NCBI RefSeq assembly: GCF_016908195.1
Contig: NZ_JAFBDK010000002.1
Span: 124,001-188,000 of the forward strand
Direction of reading: 5' to 3'
From: Jeotgalibacillus terrae
GTDB lineage: Bacteria > Bacillota > Bacilli > Bacillales > Jeotgalibacillaceae
Length of the DNA: 64,000 bases
Shown: one piece after another, positions 43,393 through 53,318 of the stretch
Numbering within the stretch: position 1 is the stretch's first letter
Layout: each line of letters starts with the position of its first letter
The notes under the pieces: generated by a model
What the model was told of the DNA's origin: nothing
What the model saw: the letters and a program-made list of their open reading frames with translations, nothing else
Database searches by the model: none
Program-made: the position numbers and the translations under genes

Positions 43393-46389
43393 TTATTCAA
43401 CGTCTACAGTGATTGTAGTAGATGATACTGTTGTTGTACCGTCTTCAATCTTAAATAGAATTGTACCTTCATCACCATTGCTCGTTGAAGTTCCACCTAA
43501 AACATCAAATGGTAAACCAGCAGTAAAGTTAGTACCAGTAAATCCACTTAAAGGTGTAGCAGTTAAAGTACCAAGAGTTTCATCAGTAGCATCAAGCTGA
43601 CCATTATCATCTAAGTCAATATATAGTACCGGCGCATCAGCATCTGGCGCAACTGTATCAGTACCTGCTACATCGTTAACTCTAACTTTCGCTCCAGTTG
43701 CAGCATTATGTTCGATTCCATAAACAATTGAATCTCCAGTAGATTGTGCTCTAACATCTAGCACATCTGAAATATCAATATTTTCGCCAGCTGCAGTTAC
43801 TGTAGATGGAGCTTCCCAATCTACTTCTGTTGCAAACACAGCAGAATCAGTTACTGTTACATTAAAACGCTTGACAACTTGGTCAGCAGCATTTCTAATA
43901 ATAACTTCTGTTGAACCTTCACCTTGAGATGTAAAAGTTACATCTGTAGTACCCGCTGCTGCAGGAGCATCTGATGTTACAACTGAAGTATCAGCGATTG
44001 TAATATAGTAGTTAGCATCATTATCAGTATTTACTAGATCTTCGTTTCCAACGTAGTATCCAGTCGATGTAAGTTGAACTAGATTCAGTGTAAACTCGTT
44101 GTCAAAAGAAAGGTCATTCGCTAAGTTATAGTCTTTTGACTCTGAATCTGCAGTAAACCATAGATCATACTGATAAGGTGTGCTTTCAGTGCCTGTAACA
44201 TCAATCGCAAAGCGACCTACTTCAGTCCCGTTACTATTTCTAACAATTACAGTACCTTTACCTACATTATCAGCTTGAACGTTAATTTCAGTAACTTCTC
44301 CTGTTCCTGCATCAGAGTCCTCAGTGATAGTCACTAAGTCATTTCCTGCTGCATTAACTGGAATATCATACGTAAGCTCTGAAGCACCTGGAGTTGTATC
44401 AGTGATTTCAATTGAGTCACCATACTGATCTACTCCAGAAAGTGCATAATCACGATCTGATCCATTAAGTAATTTAACAGAATTTGATTGTAAAGATACA
44501 CTATCTAGAACTCGAAGGTTTCCTGGAGTATCATCCTGTACAGTAAATGTAAATTCTCTAGATACTGTTCCTGATTGGATAGTGATAGTCGCTGTTCCCG
44601 GTGCATTTGCAGTTAAAGTTGTTCCTGAAACTGAAACTACAGCAGGATTAGATGAGCTTACAGTAACTTCATCTAAAGGAATAGAAACGCTATCTTTTCC
44701 AGAAAAATCTCCAACAACTCTAGATACTGAAGCACTTTCACCTTCAATTAATGTTGTACTTCTATGAGTGAAGTCATCAGCAGTTCCTAAAGTATCATCA
44801 GCTCCGAAGTTTGTAAATGTCGCTGATTCTACTGAAGTAGCTAGTCCTTCAAGATCTCTTACTTCAATGCTACCACTGTCAGATACTACAAACTCATTAT
44901 CAAGTGTAACGATAACTTCAACTTCGTAATCACCTACAGCAACTTGTGGAGCAAGAAGTCCTGTAGTTGAATTATTAGTATTTGTTGCAAAAATACTTGC
45001 AGCATTACCATCTTCATCTACAGCAGCAAACTCAACATCGTAACCTTGTTGTAATAGATCATTGTAGTCAGTTACAACATTTTGACCATTTATATTGAAA
45101 GTTAATAATTGATTTGAAGTATCATCGTCATATGTTTTTTCATTCAATGCAATTGATGAAATTTCATAAACAAAATCTACATCAAAATCAAGTGTTTCTT
45201 CTCCAACTGCAACAGAAACAGTATAAGTTTCTCCGCTTGTTAATGGACCGCCTAATCTAACTGTAGCTCCATTTCCATCTTCAGTAGCAGTGAATGATTC
45301 AACTGTAAATCCATCAATAGAAATATCAGCTGCATCAAGCTCTCCTAATGAAGTACCAGTTAGAAGAAGTGTTGTTGGGTTGATAGCTCTTACTTCTGTT
45401 ACAGAAGTTTCTACATCAAATACATAAACGCCTTCAACACCATCAACAGAAAGTGTCACTTCATCGCCCTCAAGCTCAGCTGCTAGATCATCAAGATCTG
45501 TATGGCTGAATGTAACCATCATTCCGTCCACTTCAGAAACTTCAAGAGCTAGAGCTTCAAGAACTTCTGCAGGGATTTCAGATACAGGCATTCCATTGAT
45601 TTCAACATCATAGTTATCAAGAACCCACTGAACTGTTACATCTTCCGGAATCTCTTCATCGAATTCAACTGTGAACATGTTACCTTCTTCGTTGAAGTCA
45701 ACAGAAGTTACAGCTGGAAGTAGTGATTCTTCATAAACTGTAAGTGAACGAATTGCAAATGTAGAGAATTGAGCACGCGTTACAAACTCAAGAGGCTTAT
45801 ACTCATCTACTACAGTTACTCCGTTTTCCACAAGAATGTTGATGTATTCCTGAGCCCACTCTTGAGCGTCTTCGATGTCAGATACAGTAGCATCCACATC
45901 TTCAAGATCTTCAAGACCGAAAGCTTCTACAAGAACTTTTGCCATCGCCTGACGAGAAATCGGTGCATTTGGGTTAAAATTATTTTCTTGAGTACCTGTG
46001 AAGATACCAAGCTCACGAAGTACTAGTGATGCTTCGTAAAGTTCTTCATCATAGTATGAAGAAGGTACATCAGCAAACTCTTCTGTTTCTGAAGTATCTA
46101 CTGTAGTTCCTTCAGCAGCGATCCAACGTGAAAGGATAAGTGCTACCTGTCCACGTGTTACGTTATTGTATGGACGGAACTCGTCACCATATCCATTGAC
46201 AAGACCTAGTTCTACTGCCTTTTGGATATTTGGAGCATGTACATCAGACGGGTTAACGTCTGTGAATGATGGTGCGTCCTGAGCTTGAGGTGTTTCTGCA
46301 CCTGCGACTGGAGCGACTGCTGAAGCTACTAGTGCAGTTGTAACTGTACCCGCAAGGAACTTGCGGTAAGACTTTGGTTGGTAAGCCAT
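43393..46389 (-). CDS. Major S-layer protein (SLH anchor plus Ig-like domains)
   Basis: 998 residues. ATG at 46389 with AAGGAGG about 10 bases upstream. Signal peptide to about residue 30 (VASAVAPVAGAET). Three SLH domains (about 38-90, 100-150, 160-215) with FRPYNNVTRGQVALILSRW and NFNPNAPISRQAMAKVLVEAF bind wall polymer. The rest is acidic and poor in Lys/Cys, made of repeated beta-sandwich, Big-like modules (for example SSNPAVVSVSGTTLTANAPG), as in self-assembling S-layer proteins. A consensus promoter and a roughly 100-base leader precede it, as expected for one of the most abundant proteins of the cell. Export probably uses the SecA2/SlaP pathway encoded about 2 kb away. Confidence 0.9.
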   Translation of the reverse strand: MAYQPKSYRKFLAGTVTTALVASAVAPVAGAETPQAQDAPSFTDVNPSDVHAPNIQKAVELGLVNGYGDEFRPYNNVTRGQVALILSRWIAAEGTTVDTSETEEFADVPSSYYDEELYEASLVLRELGIFTGTQENNFNPNAPISRQAMAKVLVEAFGLEDLEDVDATVSDIEDAQEWAQEYINILVENGVTVVDEYKPLEFVTRAQFSTFAIRSLTVYEESLLPAVTSVDFNEEGNMFTVEFDEEIPEDVTVQWVLDNYDVEINGMPVSEIPAEVLEALALEVSEVDGMMVTFSHTDLDDLAAELEGDEVTLSVDGVEGVYVFDVETSVTEVRAINPTTLLLTGTSLGELDAADISIDGFTVESFTATEDGNGATVRLGGPLTSGETYTVSVAVGEETLDFDVDFVYEISSIALNEKTYDDDTSNQLLTFNINGQNVVTDYNDLLQQGYDVEFAAVDEDGNAASIFATNTNNSTTGLLAPQVAVGDYEVEVIVTLDNEFVVSDSGSIEVRDLEGLATSVESATFTNFGADDTLGTADDFTHRSTTLIEGESASVSRVVGDFSGKDSVSIPLDEVTVSSSNPAVVSVSGTTLTANAPGTATITIQSGTVSREFTFTVQDDTPGNLRVLDSVSLQSNSVKLLNGSDRDYALSGVDQYGDSIEITDTTPGASELTYDIPVNAAGNDLVTITEDSDAGTGEVTEINVQADNVGKGTVIVRNSNGTEVGRFAIDVTGTESTPYQYDLWFTADSESKDYNLANDLSFDNEFTLNLVQLTSTGYYVGNEDLVNTDNDANYYITIADTSVVTSDAPAAAGTTDVTFTSQGEGSTEVIIRNAADQVVKRFNVTVTDSAVFATEVDWEAPSTVTAAGENIDISDVLDVRAQSTGDSIVYGIEHNAATGAKVRVNDVAGTDTVAPDADAPVLYIDLDDNGQLDATDETLGTLTATPLSGFTGTNFTAGLPFDVLGGTSTSNGDEGTILFKIEDGTTTVSSTTITVDVE

Positions 46390-46494
46390 GTAAAAATTTC
46401 CTCCTTGTGATTGCATATTATAATCAAGTTGCTTAAAGGGAATATGTAATTATGAAAAAAGACCCATTTACCAACTTGTGAACCTACACCCATC

Positions 46495-46523
46495 AGTATA
46501 GTCATAGGTTACGAGAATGTCAA
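46495..46523 (-). promoter_or_regulatory. Consensus sigma-A promoter of the S-layer gene
   Basis: Minus strand -35 TTGACA (46518-46523), exactly 17-bp spacer, -10 TATACT (46495-46500), with A/T tracts upstream. Predicted start near 46488 gives a 5' leader of about 100 bases. Confidence 0.82.
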
Positions 46524-46837
46524 ACCTTTTACAATTTGGAAATTAAAATCATATATTTCCATTAAGAATAGGTTTACCCATTTCAATAACCATCTTTTAT
46601 TCTACAAGATGACAGAAATATTTCAATCATTTTCTGAAAAATAAAAGAAAAAACTTATTAGAATAAGTTTCTAGACTATTTCATTGAGCTTTTCTAGTGT
46701 TCATTTCTTATTTCGTCATCTTTTCGTAAAACTTTAGCGCAAAAAGAAAAAAACTATCTTTACACCCTTTTTATGGGTCGTTACCTATACTTTTATCCTT
46801 TTGAATATAATATTCGTTATATTCTCATAACAAAAGA

Positions 46838-46876
46838 AAAAGAGACTGACGTCCTATGTGAACGTCAGTCTCTTTT
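46838..46876 (-). terminator. Terminator of the transglycosylase-SLH gene
   Basis: A perfect 15-bp stem (46862-46876 with 46838-46852) followed on the minus strand by TTCTTTTG, 18 bases after the stop codon. Confidence 0.85.
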
Positions 46877-46893
46877 GTCATTAATCGCTTACA

Positions 46894-48324
46894 TTACTCA
46901 ACATTTTCTTCCATGAGTCTAATGGACCGCTCAAAAAACAGCGCATACTGTCCGCGGGTAACCGAATTCCACGGATTGAATGCTGTATTTTCATCAGCAT
47001 TTGTAATCCCGTTATGAACGATCACTGCAATATCATCATAGATCAGATCATCAGTAGCGATATCCTTAATCTTCAAATCTTCTTCCGGCATTTCATATAC
47101 TGCTTCAAATGAACGGTTCAGCATACTTGCCATCTGTGAACGATTCAATGGTGCCTGAGCATTCATCTGACCGCCTCTGCCCATGATGCCGTGATACTCC
47201 ATAATCGCAAGATCTTTGTACCCTGGCGTCTCAGGTGTCAGGTCAGGTGAAGTAACTTCATAGTCTTCTGGCATTTCAAGGCCAAGCGCTCTGACGATCA
47301 ATGCCGCCGCGTGTCTTCTCTGAAGAACGTTGAACGGTTTGTATGTGCCGTCCTCATAGCCGTTAATGACATCTCTTTGCTGTAGATAAGCCACAGCTGT
47401 TTCAAATTCTCCCGGTGATAAGTCACTGAAGATCGTCAGGTCATTACCATACTGCAGGTTGGAACTGGCAATGTATCCTTCACCAAAGTTTCCTTTTACT
47501 TTATAGAAGACATAGTGGTTGGCTTCTCCTGCTGCTTCAAACGGTCCTGCTGTGATTTCAAGTGGTGTGTAATGGTTAAGAGATGCAATAACCTCTCCCC
47601 CGACTTCACTTCTCACGTTTGAAGTATCGAAACCTTCATGTTCATGAAAAGTGTAGACACTGCTGCCGTTCGTTGCAAGCTGCATAGACGGCGTTTCAGT
47701 CGGCCATGTGTAATCGCGGTCCGGGAAGGACATAATTAGGCGGTCTTCTTCAGTGTCACCATAATTGATCTCCAGTTCAGGTGTTTCACCGACCGGAATG
47801 ACGCTGTTATTACGGATATAGTCGTATACATCCTCCTGATAAGCATCATCATTTGTATTCGGATCATTAATTTGACTCAGGCCGTTATAAGCCATTACAG
47901 CAAAGTACCATGATTCAAGATCTCTCGGCTCTCCATCATTCACAATCGGAAGGTTCAGCGCTTTTTTACGAAGCAGATGATCTGCTGCCTGTTCGATATG
48001 ATAATCCACATCGTTCGCTATACGATCCATATCAATGTCATAGCGTTCAATTTCATCCGCTGTGAACGTCAGCTGCATCAGCCCGATTCCGCCGTCATCA
48101 GAGATAACCGGCTGTCCTTCTTCATTAAAATGGTTGAATCCGCCATTTTCTTTATAAGCGATTGCTTTTAACACTTCTGGCGGTATTCCTTTTTCAATGC
48201 CTGTTTCAGTCAGCATTTTCTTAAATGCCTGCGTGTCATTCTCTTCTGCAGAAGCGACGTTTGCGCCCACTAGTGAAAGCGCAAGCGCAGCTGCAGTCAT
48301 GCCAGTCCATTTCATTTTCATCAT
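46894..48324 (-). CDS. Secreted SLT-type murein hydrolase with C-terminal SLH domains
   Basis: 476 residues. Signal peptide to about residue 27 (GANVASAEE). The N-terminal domain resembles lytic transglycosylases: the catalytic Glu in AIAYKENGGFNHFNEEG, GGIGLMQLTF near residue 80 and VMAYNGL near residue 150. An SH3-like segment follows (about 220-300), then three SLH repeats (about 305-350, 365-410, 420-470) with GYEDGTYKPFNVLQRRHAAAL. Two adjacent ATGs follow AGGGGG; the second (48321) has the better spacing. It should cut glycan strands at the cell surface while bound to the wall polymer. Its place between the S-layer gene and secA2 suggests a part in opening the wall for S-layer export or assembly. 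Confidence 0.85.
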   Translation of the reverse strand: MMKMKWTGMTAAALALSLVGANVASAEENDTQAFKKMLTETGIEKGIPPEVLKAIAYKENGGFNHFNEEGQPVISDDGGIGLMQLTFTADEIERYDIDMDRIANDVDYHIEQAADHLLRKKALNLPIVNDGEPRDLESWYFAVMAYNGLSQINDPNTNDDAYQEDVYDYIRNNSVIPVGETPELEINYGDTEEDRLIMSFPDRDYTWPTETPSMQLATNGSSVYTFHEHEGFDTSNVRSEVGGEVIASLNHYTPLEITAGPFEAAGEANHYVFYKVKGNFGEGYIASSNLQYGNDLTIFSDLSPGEFETAVAYLQQRDVINGYEDGTYKPFNVLQRRHAAALIVRALGLEMPEDYEVTSPDLTPETPGYKDLAIMEYHGIMGRGGQMNAQAPLNRSQMASMLNRSFEAVYEMPEEDLKIKDIATDDLIYDDIAVIVHNGITNADENTAFNPWNSVTRGQYALFFERSIRLMEENVE

Positions 48325-48382
48325 GATCCCCCTATTAAATATTTTCGTATGTCTTCTTAATCGTGTCTGCCGAGCTGTGTGA

Positions 48383-48445
48383 TAGGAGCGTAAGGGTGAC
48401 CGACCGCGCGGAAAGCGGTCCCCCTGAAGCGGAAATCAACAGCTC
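48383..48445. repeat. Bacillales-type GC-rich intergenic repeat (half copy)
   Basis: GCGGAAAGCGGTCCCCCTGAAG and CGGAAATCAACAG match, in opposite orientation, the element at 63947-64000 (there GCGGAAAGCGTTCCCCCTGGAG, CGGAAATCAACAG on the minus strand). It is far more GC-rich than its surroundings. Similar sequences are widely scattered between genes of bacilli; their function is unknown to me. Confidence 0.6.
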
Positions 48446-48596
48446 ACTTCTACAGACTCTATCATCGTCCTACACTATTAACCTTAACATACTTACCATC
48501 TATATCCAGTTTAAATGCTGAGAAATTAATGTAACTGAATACAGTACATGCTATACTGATAGCTGATGCAGTTTACAAGATTAAGGAGAGAACAAC

Positions 48597-50975
48597 ATGA
48601 TTTCTTTCATACAAAAACTTAAAAGCTCCGGTGATGACCGGCAGCTTAAAAAATATAGAAAACTGGCAGAGCAGATCAATGCGCTTGAAAGCCAGTATGA
48701 AGAGTACAGTGACCAGCAACTAAGAGAGCAGACCGCGATCTTTAAGGAAAGAGTCGAACAGGGTGAGGCTTTATCTTCCCTTCGTAATGAAGCATTTGCA
48801 GTTGTCCGTGAAGCGTCTAAGCGTGTGCTTGGCATGCGCCATTTTGACGTTCAGATGATTGGCGGTATTGCACTTTCAGATAATAACATTGCAGAAATGC
48901 CAACCGGTGAAGGGAAAACGCTTGTTGCCTCCCTGCCAAGTTATCTGCACGCGCTTGAAGGCAAAGGTGTTCACGTGATTACCGTGAATGAGTACCTTGC
49001 ACGCCGTGACCGTGACCTGATTGGACAGGTACATGAATTCCTTGGACTGGATGTCAGCCTGAATATCCCCGGGCTAGAGCCTGACCGCAAGAGAATGGCT
49101 TATGCTGCTGATATTACATATGGAATCGGAAGCGAGTTTGGATTTGATTATCTGCGTGACAATATGGTCTATGAGACCGGGCAGCGCGTTCAGCGTCCCC
49201 TTCACTACGCCATCATTGATGAAGCAGACAGTGTGTTAATTGATGAAGCAAAGACGCCGCTGATTATTGCCGGTAAAGACGGAATCAGTACTGACCTCAG
49301 TTATCTATGTGCCAGGATCGTCAAGAATTTTGAAGAAGGCCGTGAGTTCCATTATGACCTTGAGACAAAAACGACGAACTTAACAGAAGACGGGATTTCA
49401 AGTATTGAACGCGGATTTGATATTGATAACCTGTATGAGCTTAAGCACCAGACGCTCTATCATTATGTGATTCAGGCTTTGCGTGCTCGCGTAATGTTCC
49501 AGCGTGACGTGGATTATATCGTGAAGGAAGGCAAGATTCTTCTGATTGATATGTTCACAGGGCGACCGATGGAAGGACGTTCATTAAGTAATGGGCTCCA
49601 CCAGGCGATTGAAGCAAAAGAAGGTCTGGAAGTCACGGAAGAAAACAAAACGCAGGCTTCTATTACGATCCAGAACTACTTCCGCCGCTACGCGAAGCTG
49701 TCAGGTATGACAGGTACAGCGAAGACAGAGCAGAAAGAACTTCGTGACATTTACAACCTTGGTGTAGTACAGGTGCCGACAAATAAGCCGATCGCACGTG
49801 AAGATATGAAAGATCGCATTTATGAAACTGGTGAGCAGAAGTATCAGGCGGCTGCAGACCGTGCGGAAGAGCTCCATGCTGCCGGACGTCCCATTCTGAT
49901 TGGAACGACGTCTATTATTCAGTCAGAGCTTGTCTCTAAAGAGTTGAAGAAGCGTGGTCTTCCTCATGAACTCTTGAACGCTAAGAGTCTTGAGCAGGAA
50001 GTCCGACTGATCTCACTTGCAGGTCAGAAAGGTTCCATTACGGTTGCGACGAATATGGCGGGACGTGGAACAGATATCGTCCTTGGTGAAGGTGTCCGTG
50101 AGCTTGGTGGACTGTACGTAATTGGAACAGAGCGTCATGAAGCACGCCGGATTGATAATCAGTTAAAGGGGCGCTCAGGTCGTCAGGGAGACCCGGGTAC
50201 ATCTGAATTCTTTATCTCACTTGATGATGAAATGTACCGCCGCTTTGCACCGGAAGAGCTTGAAAAACTGAAGAAAAATATTTCTTCTGATAAAAACGGT
50301 GAAGTAAAAAGTAAAAAAGCCAAAGAATTCGTTGACCGCGTGCAGCGGATCTGTGAAGGCTCCAACTTCTCGATCCGTGAATATAACCTGAAGCTTGATG
50401 ATGTACTTGGTGTTCAGCGTGCGACGATTTATGATCTGCGCGATAAGCTGCTTGAACGTGACGCTGTTCATCCGATTCTGAAGAATATTATTTCCTCTCA
50501 TGCAATGGAGGAAGTACGCCTGCGCTGCCCTGAGGATGAGCCGGATGAAACGTGGGATCGCAAACAGATGAAAGACAACCTGAAACTGATTGTGCCAACA
50601 GGTGACTTTTCGTTTATTAACGAAGACACACCACTGAAGAAAATCCAGCAGTCAGTGAAAGAGCAGACTGACGTTTATGTAAACCTTGTAGATGAACACC
50701 TGCAGGAGGAGTCATTCTCTGAGCAGCTGAGAAAGTTCCTGCTCGGCCGTACGGATCATTACTGGCTGCGCCATATTGATGCAATGGACCGCCTGAAAGA
50801 AGGCGTTGGACTCAGAAGCTACTCTCAGGAAGATCCAATGAGACAGTATCAGCGCGAAGGACTTGAGCTGTTCTCCATGATGTACTATCAGCTCGAGCAG
50901 GACGTGAGCAGACAGACTGCACAGCTGATTCATAAGATCGAGACAACGAAGAAGAACGGAGTGAAAGTTAAATGA
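48597..50975 (+). CDS. secA2: Accessory Sec translocase ATPase SecA2
   Basis: 792 residues, shorter than housekeeping SecA (about 840) and without the C-terminal zinc-binding Cys motif. Walker A MPTGEGKTLVA near residue 100, DEAD-box-like VDxADS (IIDEADSVLIDEAKTPLIIAG) near 205, and the helicase motif MAGRGTDIVLGEGV with QLKGRSGRQGDPG near residue 520 are clear. AAGGAG lies 8 bases before the ATG. Its stop overlaps the SlaP gene start. In B. anthracis SecA2 with SlaP exports the S-layer proteins. Here the nearby SLH genes strongly suggest the same task. Confidence 0.93.
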   Translation: MISFIQKLKSSGDDRQLKKYRKLAEQINALESQYEEYSDQQLREQTAIFKERVEQGEALSSLRNEAFAVVREASKRVLGMRHFDVQMIGGIALSDNNIAEMPTGEGKTLVASLPSYLHALEGKGVHVITVNEYLARRDRDLIGQVHEFLGLDVSLNIPGLEPDRKRMAYAADITYGIGSEFGFDYLRDNMVYETGQRVQRPLHYAIIDEADSVLIDEAKTPLIIAGKDGISTDLSYLCARIVKNFEEGREFHYDLETKTTNLTEDGISSIERGFDIDNLYELKHQTLYHYVIQALRARVMFQRDVDYIVKEGKILLIDMFTGRPMEGRSLSNGLHQAIEAKEGLEVTEENKTQASITIQNYFRRYAKLSGMTGTAKTEQKELRDIYNLGVVQVPTNKPIAREDMKDRIYETGEQKYQAAADRAEELHAAGRPILIGTTSIIQSELVSKELKKRGLPHELLNAKSLEQEVRLISLAGQKGSITVATNMAGRGTDIVLGEGVRELGGLYVIGTERHEARRIDNQLKGRSGRQGDPGTSEFFISLDDEMYRRFAPEELEKLKKNISSDKNGEVKSKKAKEFVDRVQRICEGSNFSIREYNLKLDDVLGVQRATIYDLRDKLLERDAVHPILKNIISSHAMEEVRLRCPEDEPDETWDRKQMKDNLKLIVPTGDFSFINEDTPLKKIQQSVKEQTDVYVNLVDEHLQEESFSEQLRKFLLGRTDHYWLRHIDAMDRLKEGVGLRSYSQEDPMRQYQREGLELFSMMYYQLEQDVSRQTAQLIHKIETTKKNGVKVK

Positions 50976-51871
50976 GCTGGCTGAAAAAATTTACACGTAA
51001 CAAAAAAAGAGACGGCAAAGATCACGCTGTTTCTTCTGATGAACTCGTAGAAAATACAGAAGCTGCGGGTGAAGAGGAAGTCACAACCGCCCTCTCCCTG
51101 CACCCTGGTTCAAGAGTTAATGATGAAGAAAAATATTATTATCAGTTTCTGAATAAAGAATTATCCCCGCTTAAGCGGAACCAGCTGTCACTGGCAGGGA
51201 TTAACCTTGAACAGGACGAAAAAAGCGGTGCGGTTGCGGTAACGGCATTTGTCAGATCAAGCCTAAAGAAGCCTGTGACGCTCGGTAAAACATTTTTACT
51301 GCTGTTAAGTCCTGAAGGTGAGCGACTTGCACGTAAAGAATTTGACCTTGCAGCGCTTGGCGAGCTTCCGGCAGAGAGCAGCCGTCCGTGGCAGTTTATG
51401 TTTGAAGCTGGAACTGTTGAGAAGAAAGACATGCCTTCAGAGGACTGGCAGCTTGCTTTTGAACTGAAGCCAAAAGAAGTGCCGCACAGACTCGAGCTTG
51501 ATGAAAAGTGGGAACAGTCACTGGCAGTTGAGGAACAGGAAAAGCTTGCATCATTTGTGAAGCAGACAGAGCCGCCGAAGCCTGGCGAAGTGAACTTCCT
51601 TGGCCTGCAGCAGTCGCGTAAGGAAGATGGCAGTCTTCATGTTACACTGCTGATCCGTAACGGCAGTCAGAAGAATATTCAGCTTGAGCAGCTGCCACTT
51701 GTGATTGAAGATGCACAGGGTGATGTAGTAGCAAAGGGTGGATTCAAGCTTGGACCGCTTTCTGTATCAGCGAATACAAGTAAGCCGTGGACATTTATTT
51801 TCCCTGCGGAGATGGTGAAGAAGCCGGATGCTGACTTTAGCAGATGGAAAGCTTATCCGCCGAAGCAGTAG
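50972..51871 (+). CDS. slaP: Accessory Sec system S-layer assembly protein (SlaP)
   Basis: 299 residues, no signal peptide, start overlapping the secA2 stop by four bases (ATGA). Two similar SLAP-type repeats: about residues 40-140 (YYYQFLNKELSPLKRNQLSL, ESSRPWQFMFEAGTV) and 195-290 (GEVNFLGLQQSRKEDGSLHV, NTSKPWTFIFPAEMV). In B. anthracis SlaP is a cytoplasmic and membrane-associated partner of SecA2 needed for efficient S-layer secretion. A strong terminator follows. Confidence 0.9.
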   Translation: MSWLKKFTRNKKRDGKDHAVSSDELVENTEAAGEEEVTTALSLHPGSRVNDEEKYYYQFLNKELSPLKRNQLSLAGINLEQDEKSGAVAVTAFVRSSLKKPVTLGKTFLLLLSPEGERLARKEFDLAALGELPAESSRPWQFMFEAGTVEKKDMPSEDWQLAFELKPKEVPHRLELDEKWEQSLAVEEQEKLASFVKQTEPPKPGEVNFLGLQQSRKEDGSLHVTLLIRNGSQKNIQLEQLPLVIEDAQGDVVAKGGFKLGPLSVSANTSKPWTFIFPAEMVKKPDADFSRWKAYPPKQ

Positions 51872-51884
51872 GAGTATAAGTAAG

Positions 51885-51920
51885 AGCACAGTCCGGGATA
51901 TCGGGACTGTGCTTTTTTTT
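51885..51920 (+). terminator. Terminator of secA2-slaP
   Basis: AGCACAGTCC (51885-51894) pairs with GGACTGTGCT (51904-51913) followed by seven more T. Confidence 0.9.
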
Positions 51921-51923
51921 GCA

Positions 51924-51956
51924 CCAAAAAAGCACCCCGCCATCAGGCGAAGTGCT
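51924..51956 (-). terminator. Terminator of the wall-polysaccharide operon
   Basis: On the minus strand AGCACTTCGCC (51946-51956) pairs with GGCGGGGTGCT (51931-51941; two G-T pairs) around a four-base loop, followed by TTTTTTGG. It is convergent with the secA2-slaP terminator. Confidence 0.85.
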
Positions 51957-52058
51957 CCCGGCCACCAACCAGCCGTTGTTATATATTCTAGAGGAAATTT
52001 TTATCTGCAAAACCATCTTATCACTTATTAATAATTTTCACAATCTTTCATTTCACAA

Positions 52059-53318
52059 TTAAGGAATTTTCTTTTCCACCGTCGCACTCAGCAGCGCAAA
52101 GCCGAGCATCAGTACAAAAATCAGATCTAAAAGCCCCGTGTGAAGCGAGATGGTGAACACTGTCAGCACAAATGCATAACTGATCGTCTGATATGACCGT
52201 GCTCCCGTCTGCCTCGTCTGGTTGTACAGAACGGTGATAAATAGCCCGATTAAGCCGAATCCGATGATCACACCGGCGTACCCGAAGTCAGCGAAGAGCT
52301 GGCCGAATAACGTTGGCGTTGTGGTCCGCCCGGGACGGGTAATATAGATCCCTTCTTCGACAGTCAGAGAGTTTGCGATTTCAGATACCTTCATTCGCGG
52401 TGATGTCTGTTCACCCGGCAGAAGCGGACTCAGAATGCCTCCATGGATCTCACCTAACAGGTACCCTTCCTCATCTGTGTACTCCATGATCTTACTCAGC
52501 ACGACATGTCCAGTGACACTTTCGTTATTGATCGCGCGAACGAATGCAGGTGTTTCTTCCATCCTTGCTCTGAGCATTTCATTCCGCTCTGCAATCTGAT
52601 CCACGTTCAGTTCATCTGAGATCTCAGGCAGCTCGCGGCTGTTGAACGGGTTTGATGGATCCTCCGTTGCGAACCGGTAGAAGCCGAACATAGAAAATGC
52701 AAGTCCGACGAATACGAGCGCTCCGATAAACCAGGTGAACTTAATCTGCTTGACCATATAGTGAAAAATGATAATGGCTGTAAACAGCATGATCACAAGC
52801 GGTGTTCTGTAACCCATCACAACAAACAGGCCAGCCAGCACAGCAAACAGTAGAATGAACAGTCCAACCTTCTTCTCTTTTACAAGGAAGAACCAGCTGA
52901 TTAAAAATAGTCCGGAAAACCATAAAAGCGCACTCAGGAAGTTCAGCTTCGGATCAAGTGATCGTCTTGCCGCTTCATCACTGATGCCGATCTGTCCTGA
53001 ACCGATCATAATGATATAAGCAATCAGGCCAAGCCAGGCGAGCGCGAACAGCACCCAGATGCTTTTGCCCTGAAGCTTGTCAGACACGTTTACCGTAAAG
53101 CGCCAGTTTTTACTGCGGACAATCCAGACCATGAGCCAGTATGACGCGAGCCCAAGCAGCAGCACAGGCCAGATTGAATATGTTAAGCCGAAATACTCAA
53201 ACCGTCCGAAGTCAAACAGGCTTGTCCCGAAGTAAAGCAGTACAATAAACGGGAAGAACAGATACGGTGAAAATACGTCAATTCTATTTAGTTCCTGAAG
53301 TACGTGTTTGAATTTCAT
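52059..53318 (-). CDS. Polysaccharide repeat-unit polymerase (Wzy/O-antigen polymerase-like)
   Basis: 419 residues with about ten to eleven predicted membrane helices and one long extracellular loop (about residues 225-330, ELPEISDELNVDQIAERNEM and onward) containing RPGRTTTPTLFGQLFADFGY, the layout of Wzy-type polymerases that link lipid-borne repeat units outside the membrane. Sequence of this family is poorly conserved, so the call rests on topology and operon context. It overlaps the flippase gene by four bases and is the last gene of the operon. Confidence 0.8.
   Translation of the reverse strand: MKFKHVLQELNRIDVFSPYLFFPFIVLLYFGTSLFDFGRFEYFGLTYSIWPVLLLGLASYWLMVWIVRSKNWRFTVNVSDKLQGKSIWVLFALAWLGLIAYIIMIGSGQIGISDEAARRSLDPKLNFLSALLWFSGLFLISWFFLVKEKKVGLFILLFAVLAGLFVVMGYRTPLVIMLFTAIIIFHYMVKQIKFTWFIGALVFVGLAFSMFGFYRFATEDPSNPFNSRELPEISDELNVDQIAERNEMLRARMEETPAFVRAINNESVTGHVVLSKIMEYTDEEGYLLGEIHGGILSPLLPGEQTSPRMKVSEIANSLTVEEGIYITRPGRTTTPTLFGQLFADFGYAGVIIGFGLIGLFITVLYNQTRQTGARSYQTISYAFVLTVFTISLHTGLLDLIFVLMLGFALLSATVEKKIP

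Larger units (their letters stand above)
46390..46893. other. S-layer gene leader/promoter region and terminator of the neighbouring gene
   Basis: Contains the leader mRNA (about 46390-46488), the promoter at 46495-46523, an AT-rich stretch with poly-A/T tracts (46540-46830) that may bend or act as UP-element-like DNA, and the terminator 46838-46876. No gene seen. Confidence 0.6.
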
